Shown here: positions 34,406 through 43,539 of the stretch, in pieces | Position numbering within the stretch: position 1 is the stretch's first letter | Layout of the letters: the number at the start of each line of letters is the position of its first letter | NCBI GenBank assembly: GCA_029860345.1 | Contig: JAOUBJ010000005.1 | Coordinates: forward strand, 186,001-250,000 | DNA: 64,000 bases | Direction: 5' to 3' | Source of the DNA: Candidatus Zixiibacteriota bacterium | GTDB lineage: Bacteria; Zixibacteria; MSB-5A5; GN15; FEB-12 | Notes under the pieces: model-generated | What the model saw: only the letters and a program-made list of their open reading frames with translations | What the model was told of the DNA's origin: nothing | Database searches by the model: none | Translations under genes and position numbers: made by a program

Positions 34406-35620
34406 TCAATGGCTCACTTTTCCGTGGGCGTCGGTCTTGATAAGATAGATATCGGCATAAGTGTTGTGCCCGATTTCCGGCGAGTGCGTCACCCCGGCAA
34501 CAATGTAGCCGCCGTCGGGCGTTAAGGCCACGGCCATACCAAACTCGCCGCCTGAGACTCCATGGAGCTGTGTCCAGAGACTGTCTCCGGCCGCATCAAG
34601 CTTGATCAAATAGACTTCGCGACCGTTCGAGAACAAGGTACCTACGACGATACAGCCACCGTCCGGGGTCGCCGCCACCGACCGTCCATGATCCCAGTTT
34701 GCTTCTCCGAAGGTCCTCTCCCAAATAAGTTCGCCTGTTGAACTGAACTTGACCACCCAGATATCTTTGCTCCCAGCTCCCGAGGACACAGTGTGACCTA
34801 CCGCGACATAGCTCCCATCGACCGTTTCTGTAACGGAATTGACAATGTCCTCCTCCGCACCGCCAAATGTCCTGGTCCAAACAGTGTCACCTATGGCATC
34901 AGTCTTGACCAGATAGCCGTCATATCGGTTGTATCCGTTGGAACTGGCGCCCGCCAGTACATAACCGCCGTCACGCACAGATATGACGGATGTGGCCACT
35001 TCTGCGCTGGCCTTAGCATATTTCCTGGTCCACAGGGTGTCGCCTTGGGAGTTGATTCTCACCAAGTATGCCCAGCTACGATGATGTGGATCACTGGTGT
35101 AAAGCCCACCGGCCAAAACGAAGCCGGAATCGTTGGTTTTGGCAACGGACATCGCCCACTGGCGCTCTCCGGGACTGAGTGTCTTTTCCCAGACCGTACC
35201 ACCGGCACCGTCGATCCTGGCCATATAGATTTCGTCTATGCCGGTAGCTTCAGATTCGGTCATGCCCACCAAGAGGTAACCGCCGCTGCCGTCGGCCACT
35301 ATCGACATACCAATGTCTTCGGCCGAGTTACCCCAAACGCGGCTCCAGAGGCTGTCGCCCTTGGCGTCGGTAGCCAGTAAGCAGAAATCAGCCGAACCCG
35401 GGGTCATGTTTTGTGTGTAGCCGGCTATCAGGTAACCGCCGTCACTGGTCAAGGCAACCGATTGGCCCTGCTCGATCTGATTACTTCCGAACGCTCTGGT
35501 CCAGGTAATGACCGGCTCGTCCTTCTTGACCGGGTTGCGTTTGTGGCAGTGAAGCAGTGCGCCCGTTGCCACAAAGAGGGCCAGCATCGGCACTACCAAT
35601 CGAACCTTGTTGTTTGACAT
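34406..35620 (-). CDS. Beta-propeller-like lipoprotein
   Basis: 404 residues. A signal with lipobox-like GALLHC (Cys25) is followed by about seven repeats of 45-55 residues. The repeats have the pattern DGGYLIAGYT...GDSLWTRVWG (for example DGGYVLAGASS, DGSYVAVGHTV, DGGCIVVGTLF, DGGYIVAGVTH). They match the family seen in many FCB genomes that probably folds as a propeller. No enzyme motif is visible; binding or structural roles are likely. The promoter lies at 35656-35684, and GGAGGG sits eleven bases before the ATG. Monocistronic. Confidence 0.82.
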   Translation of the reverse strand: MSNNKVRLVVPMLALFVATGALLHCHKRNPVKKDEPVITWTRAFGSNQIEQGQSVALTSDGGYLIAGYTQNMTPGSADFCLLATDAKGDSLWSRVWGNSAEDIGMSIVADGSGGYLLVGMTESEATGIDEIYMARIDGAGGTVWEKTLSPGERQWAMSVAKTNDSGFVLAGGLYTSDPHHRSWAYLVRINSQGDTLWTRKYAKASAEVATSVISVRDGGYVLAGASSNGYNRYDGYLVKTDAIGDTVWTRTFGGAEEDIVNSVTETVDGSYVAVGHTVSSGAGSKDIWVVKFSSTGELIWERTFGEANWDHGRSVAATPDGGCIVVGTLFSNGREVYLIKLDAAGDSLWTQLHGVSGGEFGMAVALTPDGGYIVAGVTHSPEIGHNTYADIYLIKTDAHGKVSH

Positions 35621-35655
35621 CGCGGTATATTCCCTCCAGATTCTGACTCTGTAGC

Positions 35656-35684
35656 AAGGTAACGTCTGGTGGGCAAATTGTCAA
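35656..35684 (-). promoter_or_regulatory. Promoter of the propeller lipoprotein gene
   Basis: On the minus strand: TTGACA (35684-35679), 17-base spacer, TACCTT (35661-35656). Confidence 0.55.
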
Positions 35685-35809
35685 ACCGGGCTCGACTGGG
35701 TGGCGCCCTCAAAGCCGCTTTGGGGGTGGTTCTTCTCAACATCCGCCCCAATCAAGGTCTGAGACGACCAGCCGACGTTGGCAACCACTAATCGAAGACG
35801 GTCAGTAGC

Positions 35810-36637
35810 CTACACCTTCACGAAGTACTGCTCGGCGTGGATCTGGCCCGGTTCGCGTTTGGAGTGTTTGATGAATCCTTCCGCGACTAAGATGTCGGTC
35901 ATCTCTTCGATCATCAGAGGGTGACCGCAAAGAAAGACATGGGTGTTGTCAGCCGTAGGATGAAAACCCCAGGCCTTATCGAGAACACCGTTGGTCCAGA
36001 GCTTCTGCACAAAACCGGTGTGACCGTTCCAGGGTACTTGTTCTTCGTGCGGATGACTCAGGGTGGGCAGGTAGGCAAACTGCTCGGAGACGGCATCGAG
36101 TGTCTGCAACTCCGAGTGATATCCCAGATCGGTCGAATGGTAGGCGCCGTGAAATACAGCGAAACGTCGTTTTAGTCCGGATGCAATCTCGGTGCGGATC
36201 ATGCTCATGTACGGCGCCACACCGGTGCCGGTGGCGACTAAGACGGCATTGAATTGTTCGGGTACTTCAGCCAGCGTGAACATGCCCTTGAACTTTTCAG
36301 ACATCCACAACCGGTCACCGACTTTGAGACCCAGTATACGCGGCGACAACCCGCCGGTGTGCACCAGGCCAACATAGAATTCGACAAACTCCTTGGCTCG
36401 TGACGAAGAAGCCACCGAGTATGCACGAATCATCAGCTTGGCGGGGTCTTTGGGCGGTCGTTCTTCGGGAAGTTGGGTCCCCACTCTCGGTGTCGTACCC
36501 GGTAGTCCCAGGGAAGCAAACTGTCCCGGTGTGAAGTTGGGCAACTCCCAACCATCGGGAATGACCCGCAGCTTTATCAGTTCGGGGCCAACTTCGATTC
36601 GTTGGCTGACTATCGCATTCGGCTCTTTGGTGGCCAT
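35810..36637 (-). CDS. Ferredoxin-NADP+ reductase
   Basis: 275 residues with the FNR fold. FAD-binding: FTPGQFASLGLPG, then the RxYS motif in MIRAYSVASSS and the flavin-phosphate loop GGLSPRI. NADP-binding: VATGTGVAPYMSMIRTE and HVFLCGHPLMIEEMTDIL; the C-terminus ends EQYFVKV. The enzyme moves electrons between NADPH and ferredoxin or flavodoxin in the cytoplasm, as bacterial Fpr does. ATG 36637 has AGGAG seven bases upstream; the frame to 36691 would add 18 residues. Its promoter is back to back with that of the first fibre gene. Confidence 0.9.
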   Translation of the reverse strand: MATKEPNAIVSQRIEVGPELIKLRVIPDGWELPNFTPGQFASLGLPGTTPRVGTQLPEERPPKDPAKLMIRAYSVASSSRAKEFVEFYVGLVHTGGLSPRILGLKVGDRLWMSEKFKGMFTLAEVPEQFNAVLVATGTGVAPYMSMIRTEIASGLKRRFAVFHGAYHSTDLGYHSELQTLDAVSEQFAYLPTLSHPHEEQVPWNGHTGFVQKLWTNGVLDKAWGFHPTADNTHVFLCGHPLMIEEMTDILVAEGFIKHSKREPGQIHAEQYFVKV

Positions 36638-36700
36638 CGATGACTCCTGCACAAAACAGATGGGGCAAAACAACACCGTCAACGGTTTCAACAGGAGGTC

Positions 36701-36728
36701 ATAATAGCGGCACGATTTATTATGTCAA
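36701..36728 (-). promoter_or_regulatory. Promoter of the ferredoxin-NADP reductase gene
   Basis: On the minus strand: TTGACA (36728-36723), 16-base spacer, TATTAT (36706-36701). Confidence 0.65.
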
Positions 36729-36794
36729 GTCCTTTGCAGGGCCAAGCAACCAAAAATAGGTTTTGCTTTACAACATGGGTCTAATTATCCCAAA

Positions 36795-36822
36795 TTGACA
36801 AACGCCCTCATATCGCTATATT
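36795..36822 (+). promoter_or_regulatory. Promoter of the His-rich fibre gene
   Basis: TTGACA (36795-36800), 16-base spacer, TATATT (36817-36822); leader about 75 bases. Confidence 0.65.
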
Positions 36823-36901
36823 ACAGCAATCAATAGTTCTGCATCAAACCATGAACGGTTGGCTTCAGCCATTCATTAGGCTCAACCAGAAGAGGATTGC
36901 C

Positions 36902-39796
36902 ATGAAACACCACACTTATACAACCGCTATGTTGACCCTCATTTGCCTGTTGTTTGTCGCCGCGGCAAGTGCCGATGTACCGCCGTTGATCAATTACCAG
37001 GGTCGGCTGTTGGACGTCGGTGGAAGTCCGGTGGCCGATGGACCGTATCAGATCAGTTTCAAAATCTACGGCAGCGAGACCGGCGATGACTCACTTTGGT
37101 GGTCCGGTTTCCAGACCGTACAGGTGCAGGACGGGCTGTTCGATTACCAACTGGGGTCGACCAATCCTATTCCGGCGGACATTTTCGGACCGACCAGTGA
37201 ACCGTATTTGGGGATCACTGTCGATGCCAATCCGGAGGCGGTGCCGCGCACACAGATCAGTTCTGTGGCCTTTGCATTCTATGCCAACACGGCCGATACG
37301 GCAACCGTTGCCGCAATCGCTCAAGACATCACTTGTTCCGACTGTGTGACGACGAACGAAATCGCCGACGGGACCGTTTTGTTTTCAGACATTGGCCAAA
37401 ACGGAGCCAGCTTCGATCAAATCATGAAATGGAACGGCTCGGCCTGGATACCAGCCGACGATGAAATCGGAACTGGGGGAAGCGGTGACATTTCTGCGGT
37501 CCATGCCGGGAACGGTCTGCTTGGCGGCGGTGAGACCGGTGATGTCGGTCTTGATATTGACAGCGCATGGGTCGACGCCCTTGTCGACACGAGCAATACC
37601 CGCTATGCCGACAGTGCAGGTTTGGCCGCGGTATCTCACTCAGCCGAAGAGGCCGGGCACTCAATCAATGCCGACACGGCCGGGTTTGCACATGAAGCTG
37701 CTCACGCCGCCAATGCCGACACGGCGGGGTTCTCGCATGAAGCTGCACATGCCGAAATGTCTGAGAATGCCGGACATGCAACGCACGCGGATACGGCCGG
37801 GTTTGCACATGAAGCTGCTCACGCCACCAATGCCGACACGGCCGGGTATACGCATGAAGCTGCACATGCCGAAATGTCTGAGAATGCCGGACATGCATTG
37901 CACGCGGATACGGCCGGGTTTGCACATGAAGCTGCTCACGCCACCAATGCCGACACAGCCGGGTTCTCGCATGAAGCAGTGCATAGCGAGGCATCGGAGT
38001 ATGCCGGCCATGCAGTACATGCCGACAGCGCCGGATTCGCTCCGATGGCGACTTATGCCGACACGGCCGGCTACGCCCTGGCAAGCCCCGGCGGCGGGCT
38101 GAGCCTGCCCTACAGCAGTACAATTACCGACCCCGGGCCGGCCTTCTTCATCGCCAATAGCGGAACCGGTGCCGGGACTGCAATACATGGGTTGAGCGAT
38201 GAAAACGACGGTGTCGTTGGATGGTCGGGCGTCTCGGGCAAGAGCGGCGTGTATGGTTACAACGCCGCAGGAACCGGCATCACCGGGCGAAGCGAGGGTG
38301 ACGGGAACGGCGTCTATGGCGAAACCGGCAGCCTTGATACTCTACACGGTGGTGTCAAAGGAATAAACCTGGGCGTTGGGGCCGGTGTACGGGGCGAAGG
38401 TTTTAACGTCGGCGTCGAAGGAATTGCCCAGGGAATCGGTACCGGCGTTGTTGCCGCCGCTCCGTTTGGTGGCATCGGCCTGTCAGCCCACGCTGATGGG
38501 TTGGCTGCATGGGGTGGCCATATTTCGGTTTCAGATGCATCCAGCATTGGACTGGTTGCAGCCAATGCCGATGGAGGCGTTGCGGGCTCCTTCCTCGGAG
38601 ACTTGCAAGTCCTTGACGGTACCAGCTACTTTGAGGTCGACACCCTTACCAACTCAGACTCTGCTGTCCTGCACGTGGAATACCACGGACCCGTGCCGAC
38701 CAGTTTATCCGCCGTCGGCGTTAGGTCTATCTGTATAGCCGAAGATAGTATAGGCACGGGAGGTCTCTTTAGGGGTGGGCAAACCGGTGTTGCCGGTTAC
38801 GTTTTGGACCCGGGCCCGAACTTTATGGTCTTCGGCGTAGATGGAGCTGTCCGGGACCTCGGAGGGTCGGGTCCGACTGGAATCTACTTCGGCATTACCG
38901 GGTCGGTAATGAGTAGCGGGAATGCGGTCAACGAGGCAATCATCGCAGACGCCGATGGAGCGTCACTAAACGTCGGCCTGTATGCCAAGGCGGCCGATGT
39001 CAATGGTTATGGGGTCACCAACTACGGCGTATATTCCTTTGCCGGCGGAAATGGACCATCTAACCTGGAAAACTGTTATGGCGTCTACACTGACGTCGAG
39101 GACTGTGATACCGCCTATGGGTTCTATGCTTATGCTATTGCGGACGATGTCAGTTATGGAGCATACTGCGAGGCCGATAGCGCCGCGCGGAACTACGGTA
39201 TCTATGCCAAGGCTCCGTTGGGTGCATCGGATTGGGCTGGGTATTTTGAAGGCGACGTTGGCATCAGCGGTACTTTGTATGGTGGCAAGTCGGCGATACG
39301 AATCGATCATCCTCTCGATCCGGAGAATAGATATCTGCAGCATTCCACCGTTGCCTCACCGGACATGATGAACGTCTACAACGGTAACGTCACGGTCGGT
39401 TCCACCGGCGAGGCGGTAGTGACTCTTCCCGACTACTTCGAGGCGCTTAACACCGACTTTCGCTATCAACTGACGGCTATAGGTGCTCCGGGGCCCAACC
39501 TGTACATCGCCGAGGAGATTGTAGGCAACCGATTTGTCATTGGCGGCGCCATGCCGGGATCAAAAGTGTCCTGGCAGGTGACCGGTGTGCGCAAAGATGC
39601 CTCGGCGATAGCTCATCGGCAGCCAACTGTAATGGACAAACCGGAGATCGAAGTGGGTGCCTACCAAGACCCGCAAGCGTTTGGGTACGGAGAAGAAGCG
39701 GGCATCGGTCACCGTCTGCATAAACAAGGAGATGCCGGGAGGGAACGCGACCGGAAACTGCTGGACGAGACGAACCGCAAGCGAAGCGAAAGGTAA
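36902..39796 (+). CDS. Secreted surface fibre 1 with His-rich ADTAG repeats
   Basis: 964 residues. Signal peptide ends AAASA; then the shared N-terminal domain of this island (INYQGRLLDVGGSPVADG ... TQISSVAFAFYANTADTA). Residues about 246-386 are a repeat of units such as NADTAGFAHEAAHA and EMSENAGHA, very rich in His and Ala. Tail fibres use ADTAG runs of this kind in trimeric helical stalks. A glycine-rich region with GVYG/GVxGxS repeats follows. The last 160 residues hold the IDHPLDPENRYLQHS...ASPDMMNVYNGNV domain, also found at the end of the 45883 protein. ATG 36902 follows AGAGGA. A trimeric adhesin is likely; no ligand known. Confidence 0.85.
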   Translation: MKHHTYTTAMLTLICLLFVAAASADVPPLINYQGRLLDVGGSPVADGPYQISFKIYGSETGDDSLWWSGFQTVQVQDGLFDYQLGSTNPIPADIFGPTSEPYLGITVDANPEAVPRTQISSVAFAFYANTADTATVAAIAQDITCSDCVTTNEIADGTVLFSDIGQNGASFDQIMKWNGSAWIPADDEIGTGGSGDISAVHAGNGLLGGGETGDVGLDIDSAWVDALVDTSNTRYADSAGLAAVSHSAEEAGHSINADTAGFAHEAAHAANADTAGFSHEAAHAEMSENAGHATHADTAGFAHEAAHATNADTAGYTHEAAHAEMSENAGHALHADTAGFAHEAAHATNADTAGFSHEAVHSEASEYAGHAVHADSAGFAPMATYADTAGYALASPGGGLSLPYSSTITDPGPAFFIANSGTGAGTAIHGLSDENDGVVGWSGVSGKSGVYGYNAAGTGITGRSEGDGNGVYGETGSLDTLHGGVKGINLGVGAGVRGEGFNVGVEGIAQGIGTGVVAAAPFGGIGLSAHADGLAAWGGHISVSDASSIGLVAANADGGVAGSFLGDLQVLDGTSYFEVDTLTNSDSAVLHVEYHGPVPTSLSAVGVRSICIAEDSIGTGGLFRGGQTGVAGYVLDPGPNFMVFGVDGAVRDLGGSGPTGIYFGITGSVMSSGNAVNEAIIADADGASLNVGLYAKAADVNGYGVTNYGVYSFAGGNGPSNLENCYGVYTDVEDCDTAYGFYAYAIADDVSYGAYCEADSAARNYGIYAKAPLGASDWAGYFEGDVGISGTLYGGKSAIRIDHPLDPENRYLQHSTVASPDMMNVYNGNVTVGSTGEAVVTLPDYFEALNTDFRYQLTAIGAPGPNLYIAEEIVGNRFVIGGAMPGSKVSWQVTGVRKDASAIAHRQPTVMDKPEIEVGAYQDPQAFGYGEEAGIGHRLHKQGDAGRERDRKLLDETNRKRSER
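37639..38090 (+). repeat. His/Ala-rich coding repeat
   Basis: Imperfect DNA repeat encoding HEAAHAxNADTAGF-type units. A larger period of 40 codons is visible (GCCGGGTTTGCACATGAAGC recurs near 37679, 37797 and 37915). Confidence 0.85.
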
Positions 39797-39899
39797 TATC
39801 TCCACCACCTCATGCTGAGCGGAGTCGAAGTATGCTACCGAAGCATCACTGTGGTGGCATTGGGCGACCCCGCCCGACGCCCCGGCACCAACCAGACGG

Positions 39900-39922
39900 C
39901 TGTCAGGCGGTTCACCTGACAG
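39900..39922. repeat. Palindrome F, third copy
   Basis: CTGTCAGGCGGTTCACCTGACAG without its last bases changed: outer arms CTGTCAGG/CCTGACAG. Repeat E (39812-39832) and a reversed repeat B fragment (39857-39878) lie just before it. Confidence 0.7.
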
Positions 39923-39946
39923 CACCAAACACTCATCGGCGACCGA

Positions 39947-40960
39947 TCACGGTGCTTCGTCCGGGCATGGCGGTGGTGGTGGTCCATCGTTGAACATGTA
40001 GTCTACCAGATAGACTAAGTCACCTATGTCCAGTTGCAGGTTGACTTCAAGGTCGACCTCTTCAAAGCACTTGGGCGGCCCGCCCCCGGTGAACATGTAA
40101 TCAACCAGGTAGACCAGGTCTGAGATATCAACTATCTCCGAACCATTGTAATCGGCATCGCCACGACCGGCACCCAGACAAGGAAAGCGCGCGATTGTCG
40201 GCGTCCAATGCTCTCCGTCGTCATCGCCGACTGCAAACGGATAGTGTGAGTATCCCTCGGTTTGTGACGGCGACAACGAATCCCATTCGATCTCGATCGG
40301 TCGCCACACCAGCGGAAGAGAAGGCATGGTCAGATGCACATAGCCATACTCGTAAGTACCGGGAGGAATGTTGTGCGCCGGTTGCATGGAGATCAACCCG
40401 ATTGAGACCTTGCCGTCAGTGTGATCCACCTTGCTTACATATTGAAAGGTGGTGTTACTTCCCTCAGGCAGGGTGACTGAGTCGATGGTCGGAATCTGGC
40501 CGCCAACTCTGATATTGAAAGCCAGAGAGGCTACGGTCAGTTCGGTGTCGGTGGTCAGATGAAAGTGCACGGCGAATTCGTCCTCACCCTGTGGGAAGTA
40601 CTCATCGGCCGGAAAAGATGTCTCGAAAGTGTGCAGGAAGATGTTCCCGTTGGTCGTTCCGCCCAAGGGCGAATTGGTCGGTGGACACTGTGCCGGTGCG
40701 CCCAACACAAACAACATGCGAACAAGTACGGCCCAGTCGTTGATGGTGTATATCTCATGGCCGTCGCAATCGGCAAAGTCATAGTCGGCCGGTGGGTCGC
40801 CGTCGAGATACAGATAATTCAAGCCGGCGATGAAGTCCGGTATACTGGCCATCATGTCGCCGTTGAAGTCGCCGCACATCTGAGCCCGGGCGACAGGTGT
40901 AAAAGTCAGTGTCAACAAAACTGCGATGACGCCGATCAATAGTTTGTTATTACTCATCAT
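39947..40960 (-). CDS. Secreted protein with cohesin-like domain and dockerin-like repeats
   Basis: 337 residues. A signal peptide (LLIGVIAVLLTLTFTPVARA) is followed by one dockerin-like pair near the N-terminus (CGDFNGDMMASIPDFIAGLNY, then IYTINDWAVLVRML). A beta-rich middle (about 110-260: FAVHFHLTTDTELTVASLAFNI, GTYEYGYVHLTMPSLP) resembles the cohesin/CARDB-like sandwich. The C-terminal tail pair is VDISDLVYLVDYMF and LDIGDLVYLVDYMF. Having an Asp-repeat pair at both ends is unusual. AGGAGG precedes ATG ATG at 40960/40957. It faces away from the neighbouring fibre genes. The cohesin comparison is weak; the dockerin-like repeats are clear. Confidence 0.78.
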   Translation of the reverse strand: MMSNNKLLIGVIAVLLTLTFTPVARAQMCGDFNGDMMASIPDFIAGLNYLYLDGDPPADYDFADCDGHEIYTINDWAVLVRMLFVLGAPAQCPPTNSPLGGTTNGNIFLHTFETSFPADEYFPQGEDEFAVHFHLTTDTELTVASLAFNIRVGGQIPTIDSVTLPEGSNTTFQYVSKVDHTDGKVSIGLISMQPAHNIPPGTYEYGYVHLTMPSLPLVWRPIEIEWDSLSPSQTEGYSHYPFAVGDDDGEHWTPTIARFPCLGAGRGDADYNGSEIVDISDLVYLVDYMFTGGGPPKCFEEVDLEVNLQLDIGDLVYLVDYMFNDGPPPPPCPDEAP

Positions 40961-41249
40961 TCTCTCCTCCTAAAAAGTCAAAGTACCGTTCAGCCTCACG
41001 GGAGACGATTCTCTCGATATTATTTCTTCGTCTATTAACAATTGCCGGCAGCCCAGTGATATTGTGGGACCACGGGCGAGCGAAAGCTCAAAAACGTAAG
41101 ACAGTGCTTGTCAAATCAGACAAGAGGACAATACCCAAGCCTCCAGGCGGGTGAGAATGTCCTCGTGACTCCAAAGTAGTAAAAAACGGTCGCTTTTTCA
41201 AGCGGTTTTTGAGTTTCTGGGAGCGCTTATCGGATTAACCGAATCCATG

Positions 41250-41278
41250 TTGACACATTTATAGGTTTGGGTTATATT
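41250..41278 (+). promoter_or_regulatory. Promoter of the MFNPQPEPP fibre gene
   Basis: TTGACA (41250-41255), 17-base spacer, TATATT (41273-41278). The leader would be about 225 bases, the longest among the fibre genes. Confidence 0.65.
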
Positions 41279-41348
41279 CACAGAAGCAATCGAAAAACGC
41301 CCTATTGACGCCCGAAAACCAGATACTGTAAGCAGCGTTTGTAATCAC

Positions 41349-41444
41349 CTAAAGGAGCCACCGGTGGTCTAGCCCCTTTAGAAAAAACCGAACCATTTCT
41401 GATCGCATTGGACTAACGCACTATGATCAGGTCTAATGCGATCA
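41349..41444 (+). other. Two stem-loops in the leader of the 41511 gene
   Basis: Stem 1: CTAAAGG (41349-41355) with CCTTTAG (41375-41381), enclosing palindrome CCACCGGTGG and followed by A-runs. Stem 2: TGATCGCATTGGAC (41400-41413) with GTCTAATGCGATCA (41431-41444); 14 bp with one G-T pair and a 17-base loop. Both fall between promoter and ATG. They may act as a 5' stabiliser or a protein or ligand site. Confidence 0.6.
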
Positions 41445-41510
41445 ATCTGGACGTTGTACTTATCCGCAAGATAACAGTTTTCCGCATGGCAACACACTGG
41501 AGACATACCC

Positions 41511-43394
41511 ATGAAATATCGTAACCTTGGTTTAACCGGTCTAATCGTCCTGGTGACCGTATTGGCGATGGCCCCACCGATCTCGGCTGCTGTAGTCAGC
41601 TATCAGGGAGTACTCACAGACGCCGGGGGTGATCCGGTGGCGGATGGCAACTACTCGCTACACGTTGCTTTCTTCGATGACTCATTGGGCGGAACGAAAC
41701 TGTGGGAAGAGACTCATCCCAATGTGTTAGTTACAAATGGCGCCTTCAACCTGCTTCTGGGTTCGATAGACCCGATTAGTGATGGTTGGTATGGTGCTCA
41801 ATCCGCCTTTGATGTCTTCTTCGAGGTTGATGTCGATGGGAACGGTCCGTTCACTCCGAGGACTCAGATAACGTCGGTGCCTCAAGCGATGAATACCCAC
41901 CGGGTGAGCGGCGACATTCTGACCGGGCCGGGACTGCTTGAGATGCACCCGCCCGAGCCGGGAGTAGTCGGCGGACCCATGTACCCCGGCTTCCGCCTCA
42001 GTGCCGATTCACTCGTTTCCAAATGGAAGCTGTTTGTGCCCGGAGCTGCGGGGGAAGACGACACCTGCGGCGGCATGGAGGGAACAGTGGAAACCGAGTT
42101 AGTGGAGCTCAATCTGAGCATGGATACAGATCCTGCAGATCCCTGCGACAGCTTACCGGGCCTCAAATTGGCGGTCGATGCCGACAAGGCCAGACTGTTT
42201 ATGCAGCGGCATAATGGCGGATCGTCGGTCGATATCACATCGAATGTCGGTCCGGATTTGGTCATGACGGAGCCTGTCTCGATGACCGAAATCAACCTCG
42301 GCGCCGCTCCGAGCCAGGGTGGTCTATTGGCTATGAGCAGCAAGTCGGCCTCGAGTAACGACTCCAATGCTGTTGAGGTGATGACCAGTTCATCCGGAGC
42401 GGAAATCAACATCAACCACATTCCGGGCGGACCAACCCACAGTTCGACGATGGCCATAAGCACAGGGCCGACCAGCGGGGTGAGCATGTTCATGTTCAAT
42501 CCGCAACCGGAACCGCCGGCCGATCCGTCCGACGCTGCCATTCTGCTCAACACCACACCCGGTAGCGGCGCCAGTATGCTGATGTTCAACCCCCAGCCGG
42601 AACCACCGGCCATGCCGTGGCTGGCTATCGGAACTGATCTGGGCGGAGCCAAGGACGCAAATATCGGCGGTAACATAGGTCTCCTCATGTTCAACCCGCA
42701 GCCGGAACCACCGGCCGAGCCTCAGCTTGAAATGCTCAGTTCTGCCATGGGTGGACGTTTCAGTTTGGCTGGAGCAGAGTCGGATAATACAGACGGCAAC
42801 TCGGCCTTGCGAATGATCGCTGAGGAGGCTCAAGCCAGCCTCACCGTCGCTCACGACTTCATGCCTCCCTTTGGTGGCAATGACAGCAACAAGGTGGAGA
42901 TTCACACCGACTCTGCTCAGGCCTCCCTGAGCCTGTTTGGGGGACCGGCTGATGTTATTCCTGATATCGTGATGACAGCCAACAGCAGCGACGGCGGCAT
43001 GGTTGGCATTAACACCGATGCACCGACCGAAGCGCTCTACGTGGTGGGCAACATTATCGCTACAGGTAACATTACAGCCCTGACAGACACCAAAGTAAAG
43101 ACCAATGTCGAAACGGTTCAAGGCGCTCTGGACAAAGTGTCTGCGCTGCGCGGAGTTACCTATGACATGAGGCGGGACGAGTATCCCGAACTCAAACTCT
43201 CTGACGAGCGGCAGCTAGGTTTCCTTGCGGATGAAGTTGAACAGGTCGTGCCACAAGTAGTGCTGGGTGAGGGCGATAATCTAAAGTCGGTCGACTACGG
43301 ACGCCTGACACCTTTGTTGGTGGAAGCAATCAAAGAACTCAAGCAACAGAACGAACAACTGAAGCGACGTATCGAACAACTGGAATCGCGATGA
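41511..43394 (+). CDS. Secreted surface fibre 2 with MFNPQPEPP repeats and S74 tail
   Basis: 627 residues. Signal peptide (LIVLVTVLAMAPPISA), shared N-terminal domain (VSYQGVLTDAGGDPVADG ... TQITSVPQAM), then a Ser/Asn/Met-rich shaft. The nonapeptide MFNPQPEPP occurs three times (residues 328, 358, 393). From residue 525 comes an S74 intramolecular-chaperone domain (LTDTKVKTNVETVQGALDKV, RQLGFLADEVEQVVPQVV, VDYGRLTPLLVEAIKELKQQ) ending in a coiled coil. S74 domains trimerise fibres and cut themselves off with a Ser-Lys pair; here the Ser position is Thr525, with Lys530 kept, so cleavage may be altered. RBS not strong. Confidence 0.88.
   Translation: MKYRNLGLTGLIVLVTVLAMAPPISAAVVSYQGVLTDAGGDPVADGNYSLHVAFFDDSLGGTKLWEETHPNVLVTNGAFNLLLGSIDPISDGWYGAQSAFDVFFEVDVDGNGPFTPRTQITSVPQAMNTHRVSGDILTGPGLLEMHPPEPGVVGGPMYPGFRLSADSLVSKWKLFVPGAAGEDDTCGGMEGTVETELVELNLSMDTDPADPCDSLPGLKLAVDADKARLFMQRHNGGSSVDITSNVGPDLVMTEPVSMTEINLGAAPSQGGLLAMSSKSASSNDSNAVEVMTSSSGAEININHIPGGPTHSSTMAISTGPTSGVSMFMFNPQPEPPADPSDAAILLNTTPGSGASMLMFNPQPEPPAMPWLAIGTDLGGAKDANIGGNIGLLMFNPQPEPPAEPQLEMLSSAMGGRFSLAGAESDNTDGNSALRMIAEEAQASLTVAHDFMPPFGGNDSNKVEIHTDSAQASLSLFGGPADVIPDIVMTANSSDGGMVGINTDAPTEALYVVGNIIATGNITALTDTKVKTNVETVQGALDKVSALRGVTYDMRRDEYPELKLSDERQLGFLADEVEQVVPQVVLGEGDNLKSVDYGRLTPLLVEAIKELKQQNEQLKRRIEQLESR
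42492..42716 (+). repeat. Triple MFNPQPEPPA coding repeat
   Basis: Copies start at 42492, 42582 and 42687. The ten residues are unchanged while the DNA differs at a few third-codon positions, which points to selection on the peptide. Spacers between copies are unrelated to each other. Confidence 0.9.
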
Positions 43395-43539
43395 TGATCG
43401 CCACGATGTAAGCACCACACTTTAGGGAACGAATGAAATTGGCCGGAGTGTGTCATTCGCACACGCAGAATATGGAGTTTATTGACCCAATAACACCATT
43501 ACTAAGAAATCAAAGGACCCAAGCTTGCAAGGAAACCCA

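Larger units (their letters stand above)
40961..41510. other. Divergent 550-bp regulatory gap
   Basis: No gene. It contains the promoter of the 41511 gene (41250-41278) and two strong stem-loops in its leader. The side nearer 40961 should carry the promoter of the minus-strand gene; TTGTTA-16-TATCGA on that strand (about 41014-41041) is a weak candidate. Confidence 0.5.

Noticed and set aside
37661-38188. 175-codon frame antisense to the His-rich repeat
   Set aside because: Periodic shadow of the repeat; the sense frame has signal peptide, ribosome site and conserved domains.
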